Source: CAXTSE01 sp035554115
GTDB taxonomy: Bacteria > Actinomycetota > Actinomycetes > Actinomycetales > Microbacteriaceae
Assembly (NCBI GenBank): GCA_035554115.1
Contig: DATMIW010000045.1
Coordinates: forward strand, 62,001-126,000
Direction of reading: 5' to 3'
DNA length: 64,000 nucleotides
Every line of letters begins with the position of its first letter. The first letter of the stretch is position 1. Shown here in pieces: positions 26,057-34,424 of this stretch. The notes under the pieces were generated by a model that saw only the letters and a program-made list of their open reading frames with translations, ran no database searches and was not told where the DNA came from. Position numbers and translations under genes: made by a program.

Positions 26057-26326
26057 ATGCAAACCATGTCTGTCAGCGAAGCCAAGGACAAGCTCTCGAC
26101 TTTGGTGGAAAGTGTTGAGTCCACTCATGACGCCGTCATGATCACCCGTCATGGAAAGCCGGCGGCGATTCTGATTTCACCCGACGACCTGGACTCCCTT
26201 CAGCAAACGTTGGCCTGGCTCTCGGACCCTGACCATGCTGCAGAAATGGCGGAAGCCGAATCGGACGTTGCGCACGGACGGATGCTTTCCCTGGAGGAAG
26301 TGCGCGCGCAGCTGGCAAAGCGGTGA
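26057..26326 (+). CDS. Antitoxin, Phd/YefM family
   Basis: The antitoxin binds and neutralises the toxin and represses its own promoter. The product is 89 aa. The N-terminal DNA-binding part is typical of Phd/YefM (MSVSEAKDKLSTLVESV, then MITRHGKPAAILISPDDLDSLQQTL). The acidic, helical C-terminal half would wrap the toxin. Its stop overlaps the toxin start by four bases (GTGA), so antitoxin is made first. Confidence 0.88.
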   Translation: MQTMSVSEAKDKLSTLVESVESTHDAVMITRHGKPAAILISPDDLDSLQQTLAWLSDPDHAAEMAEAESDVAHGRMLSLEEVRAQLAKR

Positions 26327-26601
26327 CAACCGGTCCCTACCGAATCAAGGTGTCCCGACCCGCCTCCCGAGCGCTGGGTCGCCTTGCACCGAAGCTCCTT
26401 GACGCGGTGCTCCGATTCTTGGACGGACCGCTCACGGAAAACCCACTTCGAGCGACCAAACCACTCGGTGCCGAGCTCAAGGGACTCCGATCCGGCTATG
26501 TCGGTATCTCCTACCGGGTTCTGGTGCGCGTCGACGAGAGCGCGCAAGTGGTACAGGTCATGCGCATTGCGCACCGTGCCGACATTTACCGTCACGACTG
26601 A
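26323..26601 (+). CDS. Toxin, RelE/ParE superfamily
   Basis: RelE-type toxins cleave mRNA in the ribosome. The product is 92 aa with the family core YRIKVSRPASRALGRL, LRATKPLGAELKGLRSGYVGISYRVLVRV and the C-terminal VMRIAHRADIYR, close to RelE/YoeB-like proteins. Basic residues and the terminal H-R-x-x-x-Y match mRNA interferases. GTG start at 26323, coupled to the antitoxin gene. Whether it targets ribosomes or gyrase cannot be read directly. Confidence 0.88.
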   Translation: MTTGPYRIKVSRPASRALGRLAPKLLDAVLRFLDGPLTENPLRATKPLGAELKGLRSGYVGISYRVLVRVDESAQVVQVMRIAHRADIYRHD

Positions 26602-26641
26602 CCACGGACGGTGAGCTGCCGCCGCGAATCGGTCCGGCTAG

Positions 26642-27058
26642 CTACCGGTCGGTGCGGCGGCGGTCACGGGTCAGGCCACGCAGCACGAGTCCGATGATCC
26701 ACGCCAGGATGCCGAGCACGAGAGCGCCGAGCACACCCCAGCCGAAGTTCTCCACCTCGAGCCCAAAGCCGGTGAAGCTGCTGATCCACGCGACGAGCAA
26801 CAGCAGCAACCCGTTGACCACGAGCGAGATCAGACCCAGCGTCAACAGGTAGAGAGGGAACGCCACGATTCGCACGAGACCGCCGACAACACCGTTGACG
26901 ATGCCGAAGAGCAAGGCGACGAGCACGAGGGTCACAACATATGCACCCGTGTCGCCGTCGCTGCCAAAGGAGAGCACCTGGACGTGTGGCGCGAGGAGCA
27001 ATGTAGTTAGCCACAGCGCGAGGGTATTGGTCAACAGACGGACGAGAAGGCTTCGCAT
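26642..27058 (-). CDS. Phage-holin-4-type (PF04020-like) membrane protein
   Basis: The product is 138 aa with four predicted transmembrane helices (LLTNTLALWLTTLLLA, YVVTLVLVALLFGIVNGVV, LLTLGLISLVVNGLLLLLVAW, WGVLGALVLGILAWIIGLVL) and a basic tail (RGLTRDRRRTDR). This layout fits the PF04020 family of actinobacterial membrane proteins, named after phage holins but chromosomal and of unknown role. The start MRSLLVRLLTN at 27058 fits the family; a longer in-frame start exists upstream. Confidence 0.75.
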   Translation of the reverse strand: MRSLLVRLLTNTLALWLTTLLLAPHVQVLSFGSDGDTGAYVVTLVLVALLFGIVNGVVGGLVRIVAFPLYLLTLGLISLVVNGLLLLLVAWISSFTGFGLEVENFGWGVLGALVLGILAWIIGLVLRGLTRDRRRTDR

Positions 27059-27103
27059 GCCCCCATCATCGCGTGAGCCGAACCTCCAAGGGAAGCTGAA
27101 CCC

Positions 27104-27109
27104 TAGGCT
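27104..27109 (+). promoter_or_regulatory. -10 box for leaderless mRNA
   Basis: TAGGCT lies seven bases before the ATG at 27117, identical in sequence and spacing to the pcnA element. Confidence 0.55.
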
Positions 27110-27116
27110 GAGGATC

Positions 27117-28202
27117 ATGCCTGTCACACTCCGACCCGAGATCGCGGAGCTCACGCCCTACCGGCAGGGTCGCCCCGCGGCACGGGATGCGTTCAAACTC
27201 TCGTCAAATGAGAGCCCGTTTCCGCCGCACCCTGCGGTGCTGGCCGCCGTCGCCGAATCGCAGCTGAACCGCTACCCCGACGGCACGGCACAGGGGCTGA
27301 GTGCGGTTCTTGCCCGACGCCTCGGGGTCGAACTCGACGAGGTGCACGTCGGTTCCGGGTCTGTGGCGATCCTGCAGCAGCTGATTCAGGCCGCTGCGGG
27401 GCCCGGCGACGAGGTCGTTTACGCCTGGCGGTCATTCGAGGCCTACCCCGGCCTCGTGACGGTGGCGGGCGCGACAAGCGTGAGGGTTCCCGTGCTGCGG
27501 GATGGGCGGCACGACCTGCCCGCAATGGCCGCCGCCGTGACCGAACGGACGCGGGTCGTCCTGGTCTGCACCCCCAACAATCCGACCAGCACGATCGTGA
27601 CGGCCGAGGAGTTCCACGCCTTCATGGCGGCAGTCCCCGACACGGTGCTTGTCGTTCTCGACGAGGCCTATCGCGAATTCGTCACTGACCCGGCTGCTGT
27701 CGACGGCATTCCATTGCTCGAGCGCTACCCCAACCTTGTCGTGCTGCGCACCTTCTCGAAGGCATACGGCCTCGCGGGATTGCGGGTCGGCTATGCGGTC
27801 GGCGCGGCCTACATTCTCGATGCGGCCCGATCGGCGGCGATTCCGCTTTCGGTCACGGAGCCTGCGCAGCGTGCAGCCCTCGCCGCACTCGAATACGAGA
27901 GCGAGCTCCTTGAGCGCGTCGATGTGTTGGTGGCCCGGCGCGAAGTGGTCGTGGCTGCCCTTCATGCGCAGGGCTGGGACATTCCCGTGGCGCAGGGGAA
28001 CTTCGTCTGGCTTCCCACCGGCGATCAGACCGCCGCTGCGGCCGAAGTCCTCGAACGACACGGAATAGTGGGGCGTGTGTTCGTCCCCGACGGCATCCGC
28101 GTGTCGATCGGCGAGCCGGAATCTGTGGAGAAACTCCTACACGCCACGGCAGAGCTTGTGGGGACCCTTCGAGATTCGGGCGGAAACGCCCGGATAGGGT
28201 AG
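27117..28202 (+). CDS. hisC: Histidinol-phosphate / aromatic aminotransferase (HisC-like)
   Basis: This fold-type I PLP aminotransferase has 361 aa. Family features are FKLSSNESPFPPHP, TPNNPTS, DEAYREF and the PLP lysine in RTFSKAYGLAGLRVGYAVG at about residue 214. It is not in a histidine operon; it stands before 2-oxoacid dehydrogenase genes, which better fits an aromatic or branched-chain amino-acid aminotransferase (Pat/ArAT). The symbol therefore names the family rather than the proven role. Confidence 0.8.
   Translation: MPVTLRPEIAELTPYRQGRPAARDAFKLSSNESPFPPHPAVLAAVAESQLNRYPDGTAQGLSAVLARRLGVELDEVHVGSGSVAILQQLIQAAAGPGDEVVYAWRSFEAYPGLVTVAGATSVRVPVLRDGRHDLPAMAAAVTERTRVVLVCTPNNPTSTIVTAEEFHAFMAAVPDTVLVVLDEAYREFVTDPAAVDGIPLLERYPNLVVLRTFSKAYGLAGLRVGYAVGAAYILDAARSAAIPLSVTEPAQRAALAALEYESELLERVDVLVARREVVVAALHAQGWDIPVAQGNFVWLPTGDQTAAAAEVLERHGIVGRVFVPDGIRVSIGEPESVEKLLHATAELVGTLRDSGGNARIG
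28195..28200 (+). promoter_or_regulatory. -10 box for leaderless mRNA
   Basis: TAGGGT ends seven bases before the ATG at 28208, and overlaps the end of the aminotransferase gene. Confidence 0.5.
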
Positions 28203-28207
28203 ACCGC

Positions 28208-29326
28208 ATGGCGTACACCGAGGCGACGGTTCAACTGCTCTCGCCCCAGGGAAAACTGGTCGAGAACGATCGCACGGCCGAGTACCTTCCGTGGATCCAC
28301 GCGCTCAGCGATCAGCAGCTGCGCGACTTTCATCGGCAGATGGTGATCATTCGCCGCTTCGACATTGAGGCCGGCAATCTGCAGCGTCAGGGGCAGCTGG
28401 CCCTCTGGATCCCGAGCCTGGGGCAGGAAGGCGCCCAGGTGGGCTCCGGCTATGCCGCGAAAGCCCAAGACCACATCTTCCCGGCCTATCGCGAGCACGT
28501 CGTCGGCCGCATTCGCGGGCTCGACCCCATGCGCATCGTCGAAATGTTGCGCGGACTCAGCCACGGCGGCTGGGTTCCCGAAGAGACCGGCAATTTCCAC
28601 CTCTACACGCTGGTCATCGGATCGCAGTCGCTGCACGCGACCGGATACGCGCTGGGCATGAGCCTCGACGGCACGAGTGGAACCGGCAACCCTGACACCG
28701 ACGCGGCGGTTCTCGTGTATTTCGGCGACGGGGCATCGAGCCAGGGGGATGTCTCCGAAGCCATGGTGTTCGCCGCGAGCTTCCAGACACCGCAGGTGTT
28801 CTTCCTGCAGAACAACCACTGGGCCATCTCGGTGCCGGTAGAGCGTCAATCGCGCACGCCGCTCTATTTGCGGGGGACCGGATTCGGCATCCCGAGCGTT
28901 CAAATCGACGGAAACGATGTGCTCGCCAGCTATGCCGTAACAGCCGCCGGCTTGGATGACGCACGCAGCGGACGTGGACCGCGCTTTATCGAAGCCCTCA
29001 CCTATCGCATGGGCGCACACACCTCGAGCGACGACCCGAGCAAATATCGCGAAAACGACGAACTCACCTTCTGGAGCGAGCGCGACCCGATCGAACGGTT
29101 CGAGGCCTATCTGCGTGATCGCGGTGAAGGCGACGCGTTCTTCCACGAGGTTGCCGTCGAGGCGGAGGATGTTGCTGCGGACGCGCGGATGCGCACGACA
29201 CAGTTGGTTGACCCGCCGACATCCAAGATCTTTGCGAGCGTCTACAGCGATCCCCACCCTCTCGTTGAAACGCAGGCCGCGTGGCTTGCCGACTATGAGG
29301 CGTCATTCGACGGGGGTGCCGAATGA
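28208..29326 (+). CDS. bkdA: 2-oxoacid dehydrogenase E1 component, alpha subunit
   Basis: E1alpha binds thiamine diphosphate and, with E1beta, decarboxylates 2-oxoacids (branched-chain or pyruvate). The product is 372 aa. The TPP motif starts GDGASSQGD at about residue 173 and ends with FLQNNHWAIS. The tail loop TYRMGAHTSSDDPSKYR contains the conserved phosphorylation-loop region. Genes for beta and E2 follow, coupled by ATGA. Substrate is not fixed by sequence; branched-chain is favoured by the neighbouring aminotransferase. Confidence 0.88.
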   Translation: MAYTEATVQLLSPQGKLVENDRTAEYLPWIHALSDQQLRDFHRQMVIIRRFDIEAGNLQRQGQLALWIPSLGQEGAQVGSGYAAKAQDHIFPAYREHVVGRIRGLDPMRIVEMLRGLSHGGWVPEETGNFHLYTLVIGSQSLHATGYALGMSLDGTSGTGNPDTDAAVLVYFGDGASSQGDVSEAMVFAASFQTPQVFFLQNNHWAISVPVERQSRTPLYLRGTGFGIPSVQIDGNDVLASYAVTAAGLDDARSGRGPRFIEALTYRMGAHTSSDDPSKYRENDELTFWSERDPIERFEAYLRDRGEGDAFFHEVAVEAEDVAADARMRTTQLVDPPTSKIFASVYSDPHPLVETQAAWLADYEASFDGGAE

Positions 29327-30315
29327 GTGAGCCGACAGCGCACGAGCAACTGACGCTCGCCAAGGCGATCAACCTGGGGCTGCAGAAAGCTCTCGCCGAC
29401 GACGAAAAAGTCCTGCTGATGGGCGAGGACATTGCCACACTTGGTGGGGTGTTCCGCGTCACCGAGGGATTGAAAGCCGAGTTCGGCGAACGTCGCGTTA
29501 TCGATACGCCGCTTGCCGAATCCGCGATCGTCGGGACGGCGATCGGCCTCGCGATGCGTGGATTCCGCCCGGTGTGTGAAATCCAGTTCGATGGATTTAT
29601 TTTCCCCGGCTTCGACCAGATCACCTCCCAGCTGGCGAAGCTGACATATCGCAATGAGGGCCACCAGTCGTTCCCGGTCGTGATTCGGGTGCCGTATGGC
29701 GGTCACATCGGCGCCGTCGAACACCATCAGGAAAGTCCGGAGGCGTACTTCGCTCACACTCCTGGCCTCCGTGTCGTGAGCCCGGCAACCCCGCACGACG
29801 GGTACTGGATGATTCAGGAAGCGATCGCCAGCAACGACCCGGTCATGTTCTTCGAGCCGAAGAGCCGGTACTGGCAGCGCGGCGAAGTCGACCGCAGTGC
29901 GAGTGGAGTTGCGTTCCAGAGCAGCCGCGTCGTGCGGGTCGGCACCGACGTCACTGTTGTCGGTCACGGTGCGATGGTGCCGATGCTGCTGCAGGCCGCC
30001 GAAATCGCAGCCGAAGAGGGCACCAGCATCGAGGTCATCGACCTGCGCTCGCTGTCTCCTATCGACTACGCGCCGATCGTCGCCTCTGTGCAGAAGACCG
30101 GCCGCATCGTCGTCACGCAAGAAGCGCCGGGTCATGTGAGTGTCGGGTCTGAGGTCGCGGCAACGGTGTCTGAGCGCGCGTTCTATTCCCTTGAGGCGCC
30201 GGTGCTGCGTGTCAGCGGCTTCGACACCCCTTTCCCCCCCGCCAAACTCGAAACGTCGTACCTCCCGGATGCCGACCGCATCCTCGAGGCCGTCGACCGA
30301 GCTCTCGCCTACTGA
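29323..30315 (+). CDS. bkdB: 2-oxoacid dehydrogenase E1 component, beta subunit
   Basis: E1beta completes the thiamine-dependent E1 heterotetramer. The product is 330 aa. Visible family segments are MGEDIATLGGVFRVTEGL, DTPLAESAIVGTAIGLAMRG, RVPYGGHIGAVEHHQESPEAYFAH and EVIDLRSLSPID. The start overlaps the alpha stop (ATGA), and the E2 gene follows after 15 bp. Consistent with a branched-chain or pyruvate-type complex. Confidence 0.9.
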   Translation: MSEPTAHEQLTLAKAINLGLQKALADDEKVLLMGEDIATLGGVFRVTEGLKAEFGERRVIDTPLAESAIVGTAIGLAMRGFRPVCEIQFDGFIFPGFDQITSQLAKLTYRNEGHQSFPVVIRVPYGGHIGAVEHHQESPEAYFAHTPGLRVVSPATPHDGYWMIQEAIASNDPVMFFEPKSRYWQRGEVDRSASGVAFQSSRVVRVGTDVTVVGHGAMVPMLLQAAEIAAEEGTSIEVIDLRSLSPIDYAPIVASVQKTGRIVVTQEAPGHVSVGSEVAATVSERAFYSLEAPVLRVSGFDTPFPPAKLETSYLPDADRILEAVDRALAY

Positions 30316-30330
30316 TCAGAGGAGCCGACC

Positions 30331-31734
30331 GTGGCGCACTCCGAGTTTCCGCTGCCGGATGTCGGCGAAGGTCTGACCGAGGCCGAAATCGTCTCGTGGA
30401 AGGTCCAGCCGGGCGACGCCGTGACCGTCAACCAGGTGCTGGTCGAAATCGAGACGGCCAAATCGCTTGTCGAGCTGCCGTCGCCGTTCTCGGGCACCGT
30501 TACCGCGTTGCTCGCAGAAGAGGGCGCGACGGTCGAAGTGGGCACGCCGATCATCCGGGTGGATTCCGCAGGTGGCTCGATCGAATTGCAGGCGCCCGGA
30601 GATGACGATGCGTTCGGCGCGATCGCTGACGCAGCGACGACCGGCGGCCACGCCGAAGCCCCGGATGCGGCGGCCGGGTCGGCCGAAGAGGGTCCGGGCG
30701 CGGTGCTCGTCGGCTACGGCTCGAAGGGTGGGCACGGGGCGACGCGACGTCGGCGGCCTGCTGCTGCCGCATCCACCGCTCCTGTTGTTGCCGCCGAGCG
30801 TGCCGAGCCGACGACGGCGACGGCAAGCCCCACGGAACGTCCGCGACTGAGCTCGGTGCCCGCGGCATCCGCGTCACCGGTCATAGCAAAGCCGCCGATC
30901 CGCAAGCTGGCCAAAGACCTCGGTGTTGATCTGACGACTGTCGATGCGACGGGGCTTGCGGGCGAGATCACGCGCGACGATGTGATTCGTCAGGCCTCGC
31001 AGGCGAGCGTCTTCCGCAATATCCAGACGCCCGAATGGGGCGAGGAGCGCGAAGAGATCATCCCGGTCAAGGGGGTGCGCAAGGCGATCGCGTCGGCGAT
31101 GGTTCAGAGCGCGTTCACGGCGCCCCACGTGAGCGTGTTCTCTGATGTCAACGCGACCCGAACGATGGAGTTCGTGAAGCGCCTGAAGAACTCGCCAGAT
31201 TTCGCGGGAGTGCGCGTCAGTCCGCTGCTCGTCATGGCGAAGGCCGTGATCTGGGCGGTGCGCCGCAACCCGACGGTCAACTCGAGCTGGACAGACAAAG
31301 AGATCACGGTTCACCACTATGTGAACCTCGGCATTGCCGCAGCGACTCCGCGCGGGCTGATCGTGCCCAACATCAAAGATGCGCAAGAGCTCAGCCTGCT
31401 CGAACTCGCGCAGGCCCTTGAGCAGTTGACGATCACGGCACGGGACGGCAAGACCCAGCCCGCGCAGATGGCGAACGGCACCGTGACGATCACCAACCTC
31501 GGGTCGTACGGCATGGACACCGGCACGCCGATCCTCAACCCCGGCGAGGTCGCAATCGTCGCGCTCGGGGCGATCAAACAGAAGCCGTGGGTTATCGACG
31601 GCGAGGTGCGCCCAGCTTTCGTCACAACTGTCGGTGCGAGCTTCGACCACCGGGTCGTGGACGGGGATGTCGCGAGCCGCTTCACCGCCGACATCGCCTC
31701 CGTGCTCGAAGAGCCCGCCCTGCTGCTGGATTGA
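30331..31734 (+). CDS. bkdC: Dihydrolipoamide acyltransferase E2
   Basis: E2 carries acyl groups on lipoate and passes them to CoA. The product is 467 aa: one N-terminal lipoyl domain with the lipoylated lysine K44 in EIETAKSLVELP, an Ala/Pro-rich linker, an E1/E3-binding domain (KPPIRKLAKDLGVDLTTVDATG near 187-208) and the catalytic domain ending with DHRVVDGD. GTG start at 30331 after GAGGAG. No E3 (lipoamide dehydrogenase) gene follows; it must lie elsewhere. Confidence 0.92.
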   Translation: MAHSEFPLPDVGEGLTEAEIVSWKVQPGDAVTVNQVLVEIETAKSLVELPSPFSGTVTALLAEEGATVEVGTPIIRVDSAGGSIELQAPGDDDAFGAIADAATTGGHAEAPDAAAGSAEEGPGAVLVGYGSKGGHGATRRRRPAAAASTAPVVAAERAEPTTATASPTERPRLSSVPAASASPVIAKPPIRKLAKDLGVDLTTVDATGLAGEITRDDVIRQASQASVFRNIQTPEWGEEREEIIPVKGVRKAIASAMVQSAFTAPHVSVFSDVNATRTMEFVKRLKNSPDFAGVRVSPLLVMAKAVIWAVRRNPTVNSSWTDKEITVHHYVNLGIAAATPRGLIVPNIKDAQELSLLELAQALEQLTITARDGKTQPAQMANGTVTITNLGSYGMDTGTPILNPGEVAIVALGAIKQKPWVIDGEVRPAFVTTVGASFDHRVVDGDVASRFTADIASVLEEPALLLD

Positions 31735-31741
31735 ACAGTGC

Positions 31742-31776
31742 TTATTGAGAACCGTTTTGACAACGGTTATCAATAA
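31742..31776. promoter_or_regulatory. Zur operator (inverted repeat) over the znuA promoter
   Basis: TTATTGAGAACCGTT (31742-31756) and AACGGTTATCAATAA (31762-31776) are inverted repeats with one mismatch in 15, flanking TTGAC. The promoter's -35 hexamer TTGACA (31757-31762) lies in the centre. A Fur-family protein (Zur) encoded in the same operon is the obvious ligand. Binding is inferred. Confidence 0.8.
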
Positions 31777-31786
31777 GGGATAACGT
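31757..31786 (+). promoter_or_regulatory. znuA promoter (leaderless)
   Basis: TTGACA (31757-31762), an 18-bp spacer and TAACGT (31781-31786); the GTG start follows six bases later at 31793. Confidence 0.75.
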
Positions 31787-31792
31787 GGCCGG

Positions 31793-32704
31793 GTGCCCAC
31801 ACCCCGTCGTCTTCTCTTTCCTCTGGTTGCCCTCGCGGCATCCGCTCTGGCACTGGGAGGCTGCGCCGCCACTTCGGCCGATCCGGCCGCCGATGGCGTG
31901 ACCCGCGTCGTTGCGTCAACAAACGTCTATGGCGATCTCGCCGCGACAATCGCAGGTGACCACGCGGAGGTCACGAGCGTCATCGAGAACGGCGACCAGG
32001 ATCCGCACCAATTCGAGGCCAACCCGCGCGTGCAGCTCTCGCTCGCCGCGGCCGATCTCGTGATCGAGAACGGCGGCGGCTACGACGATTTCATCGACAC
32101 GATGCTCGCGGCCGCCGACAACCCCAAGGCCACGGTGCTGAACGCTGTCACGCTCTCGGGCCACAACGCGACGGCCGATGGTTTCAACGAGCACGTCTTC
32201 TACGACTACCCGACCATGAGCCGCCTCGTCACGGCCATCACGAAGGCCCTGTCGGAGGTCGATCCCGAGAACGCACAGGCCTTCGAGGCCAATGCCAAGA
32301 AGCTGCAAAGCGGCCTCACCGAGCTCCTAGAGCGCGAAGCCACAATCGCCTCTGAGCACGGCGGCGCCGGTGTGATCATCACCGAGCCCGTGCCGCTGTA
32401 TGCGCTCGAGCGCTCCGGGCTCATCAACGAGACACCGCCGGCCTTTAGCGAGGCGATCGAAGAAGACTCGGACGTGCCCGCGGCACTCCTGCAGAAGGTG
32501 CTCGACACGATCTCCTCGGGCCGGGTCGCCGCGGTCGTCTACAACGCACAGACCGGCGGGCCGCAGACGGATGCCATCCTCGCCGCGGCGAAGAGCGCGA
32601 ACGTCCCCGCGGTGCCGGTCACCGAAACGCTGCCCAACGGCGAACACTATGTCGAGTGGCAGCGGGCAGTCCTCACCGCGATCAACCAAGCGCTGCAGGA
32701 ATAA
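31793..32704 (+). CDS. znuA: Zinc ABC transporter substrate-binding lipoprotein
   Basis: The lipoprotein captures zinc outside the membrane for import. The product is 303 aa. A signal peptide ends with a lipobox ALGGC (C24). The cluster A-I fold is recognisable (VVASTNVYGDLAATIAGD, NGDQDPHQFE with a likely metal histidine, EHVFYDYPTM). There is no long His-rich loop. GTG start, leaderless, under the inverted repeat described above. Manganese cannot be excluded by sequence, but the Zur context favours zinc. Confidence 0.88.
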   Translation: MPTPRRLLFPLVALAASALALGGCAATSADPAADGVTRVVASTNVYGDLAATIAGDHAEVTSVIENGDQDPHQFEANPRVQLSLAAADLVIENGGGYDDFIDTMLAAADNPKATVLNAVTLSGHNATADGFNEHVFYDYPTMSRLVTAITKALSEVDPENAQAFEANAKKLQSGLTELLEREATIASEHGGAGVIITEPVPLYALERSGLINETPPAFSEAIEEDSDVPAALLQKVLDTISSGRVAAVVYNAQTGGPQTDAILAAAKSANVPAVPVTETLPNGEHYVEWQRAVLTAINQALQE

Positions 32705-32706
32705 GC

Positions 32707-33516
32707 GTGCCGCATCCCGTGCTGTCTCTGCGAGCGGCCGCCCTCACGCTGGGTGGCCGCGCACTGTGGCGCGAGCTCGATCTCGACGTTCAGCCGGGGG
32801 AGTTCGTCGCGATTCTCGGCGCCAACGGCTCGGGCAAAACGAGCCTTCTCAAGGCGGTGCTCGGCGAGCACCAGCTCGAGAGGGGCACCGCCACCTTCCT
32901 CGGTGAACCGCTCAAGCGCGGCGATCGGCGCATCGGCTACATCCCCCAGCAAAGGCGGGCGGATGACGCGGTCGCCCTCCGAGGGCGGGATCTCGTCGCG
33001 CTCGGCCTCGATGCCCACCGCTGGGGCCCCGGCCTGCCCTCGCGTGTTCGCCGAGCTCGGGTGGACGCGCTTCTCGATTCCGTCGGCGCTTCGGCGTACA
33101 GTCGCGTTCCGATCGGACGGGTGTCGGGGGGCGAGCAACAGCGGCTGCGCGTCGGGCAGGCACTTGCCGCCGATCCCGCTCTCTTGCTGTGCGACGAGCC
33201 CCTCAATTCCCTCGACCTCCGCGCCCAGCGCACGGTGAGTGAGCTGATCGACCGGCACCGACGCGAACGCGGTTTCGGGGTGCTGTTCGTTACCCACGAT
33301 GTGAACCCCGTGCTCGGCATGGTCGACCGCGTGCTGTACCTGGCGCAGGGGCGGTTCCGCATCGGGTCGCCAGACGAGGTGTTGACCAGCCCCGTTTTGA
33401 GCGAGCTGTATGAGTCACCGGTGGATGTGATCCGCTCGCAGGGGCGGATCGTGATCGTCGGTGCTCCCGACGATTCGCACGCGCATGATCACGAACACGA
33501 CGAGGTCGAACGATGA
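32707..33516 (+). CDS. znuC: Zinc ABC transporter ATP-binding protein
   Basis: ZnuC powers import. The product is 269 aa. Walker A is GANGSGKTS at about residues 38-46, the ABC signature VSGGEQQR is near residue 140, followed by Walker B LLLCDEPLNSLD. The C-terminus has a His/Asp-rich tail (DDSHAHDHEHDE) that could bind metal. GTG start at 32707, two bases after the znuA stop. It overlaps znuB by four bases. Confidence 0.9.
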   Translation: MPHPVLSLRAAALTLGGRALWRELDLDVQPGEFVAILGANGSGKTSLLKAVLGEHQLERGTATFLGEPLKRGDRRIGYIPQQRRADDAVALRGRDLVALGLDAHRWGPGLPSRVRRARVDALLDSVGASAYSRVPIGRVSGGEQQRLRVGQALAADPALLLCDEPLNSLDLRAQRTVSELIDRHRRERGFGVLFVTHDVNPVLGMVDRVLYLAQGRFRIGSPDEVLTSPVLSELYESPVDVIRSQGRIVIVGAPDDSHAHDHEHDEVER

Positions 33517-34424
33517 ACGATCTCTGGTCGCAGCTTTTCGATTTCAGCGACTACGGTTCGCTGATCATCCTGTTGCGCAACTCGCTCTTGGCGGGCGCGT
33601 TGCTCGGCGTGGTTGGTGGGCTCATCGGTGTCTTTGTCATGTCGCGCGATCTCGCTTTCGCGGTGCACGGCATCAGCGAGCTCTCCTTTGCGGGCGCGGC
33701 TGCCGGCCTGCTGCTGGGCGTGGGGGTTGTCGCGGGATCGATCGCCGGATCCCTCGCCGCCGCAGCGCTTATCGGACTGCTCGGGGCGAAGGCGCGAGAT
33801 CGCAACTCGATTACCGCGGTGCTGATGCCATTCGGTCTCGGCCTTGGCATCCTGTGTTTGGCGTTGTATCCGGGGAGGGCATCGAACAAATTTGGATTAC
33901 TGACCGGCCAAATTGTGGCCGTCGACGACCCGCGACTCGGCTCGCTCGCCCTGATCGCCGGGATCGTCGTGGTCGGCCTGTTCGTGATCTGGCGGCCTCT
34001 GACCTTCGCGAGCGCCGACCCCGAGGTGGCGATGGCGCGCGGCGTTCCTACGCGTGCGCTGTCGCTCATTTTCATGCTGCTGCTCGGGCTGTCAGTTGCC
34101 GTGGGCGTGCAGGTTGTCGGCGCGCTGCTGGTGCTCGCGGTTCTCGTGACCCCGGCTGCTGCGGCGCTGCGCGTAACCTCGTCGCCGGTGCTCGTGCCGG
34201 TGCTGAGCACCGTATTTGCGACGGTCTCGCTAGTGGGCGGCATCCTGCTCGCGCTTGGGGGGAGCGTGCCGATCAGCCCCTATGTCACGACGATCTCCTT
34301 CCTCATCTACGTCGTGTGCCGCCTCATCGGCGCGCGTCGCGAACGCCGAGCGCGACACTCACGGCGCGACGGCACCGGCCGTCGCATCGACGGCTCCCAT
34401 TCGCCCGAGAGGATCACGGCATGA
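33513..34424 (+). CDS. znuB: Zinc ABC transporter permease
   Basis: This is the membrane channel of the importer, ABC-3 family. The product is 303 aa with about eight transmembrane helices from residue 20 to 280 and family motifs RDLAFAVHGISELSFAGAAAG and VPTRALSLIFMLLLGLSVAVGVQVVGALLVLAVLVTP. The basic tail (RRERRARHSRRDG) is cytoplasmic. Coupled by ATGA overlaps to znuC upstream and zur downstream. Confidence 0.9.
   Translation: MNDLWSQLFDFSDYGSLIILLRNSLLAGALLGVVGGLIGVFVMSRDLAFAVHGISELSFAGAAAGLLLGVGVVAGSIAGSLAAAALIGLLGAKARDRNSITAVLMPFGLGLGILCLALYPGRASNKFGLLTGQIVAVDDPRLGSLALIAGIVVVGLFVIWRPLTFASADPEVAMARGVPTRALSLIFMLLLGLSVAVGVQVVGALLVLAVLVTPAAAALRVTSSPVLVPVLSTVFATVSLVGGILLALGGSVPISPYVTTISFLIYVVCRLIGARRERRARHSRRDGTGRRIDGSHSPERITA

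Noticed and set aside
26642..27058. Holin-like protein as evidence of a prophage
   Set aside because: The family name is historical. No other phage genes lie nearby and the neighbours are ordinary chromosomal genes.
28025..29257. Minus-strand frame of 410 codons opposite hisC and E1alpha
   Set aside because: Antisense to two conserved enzymes; composition typical of a GC-rich shadow frame.
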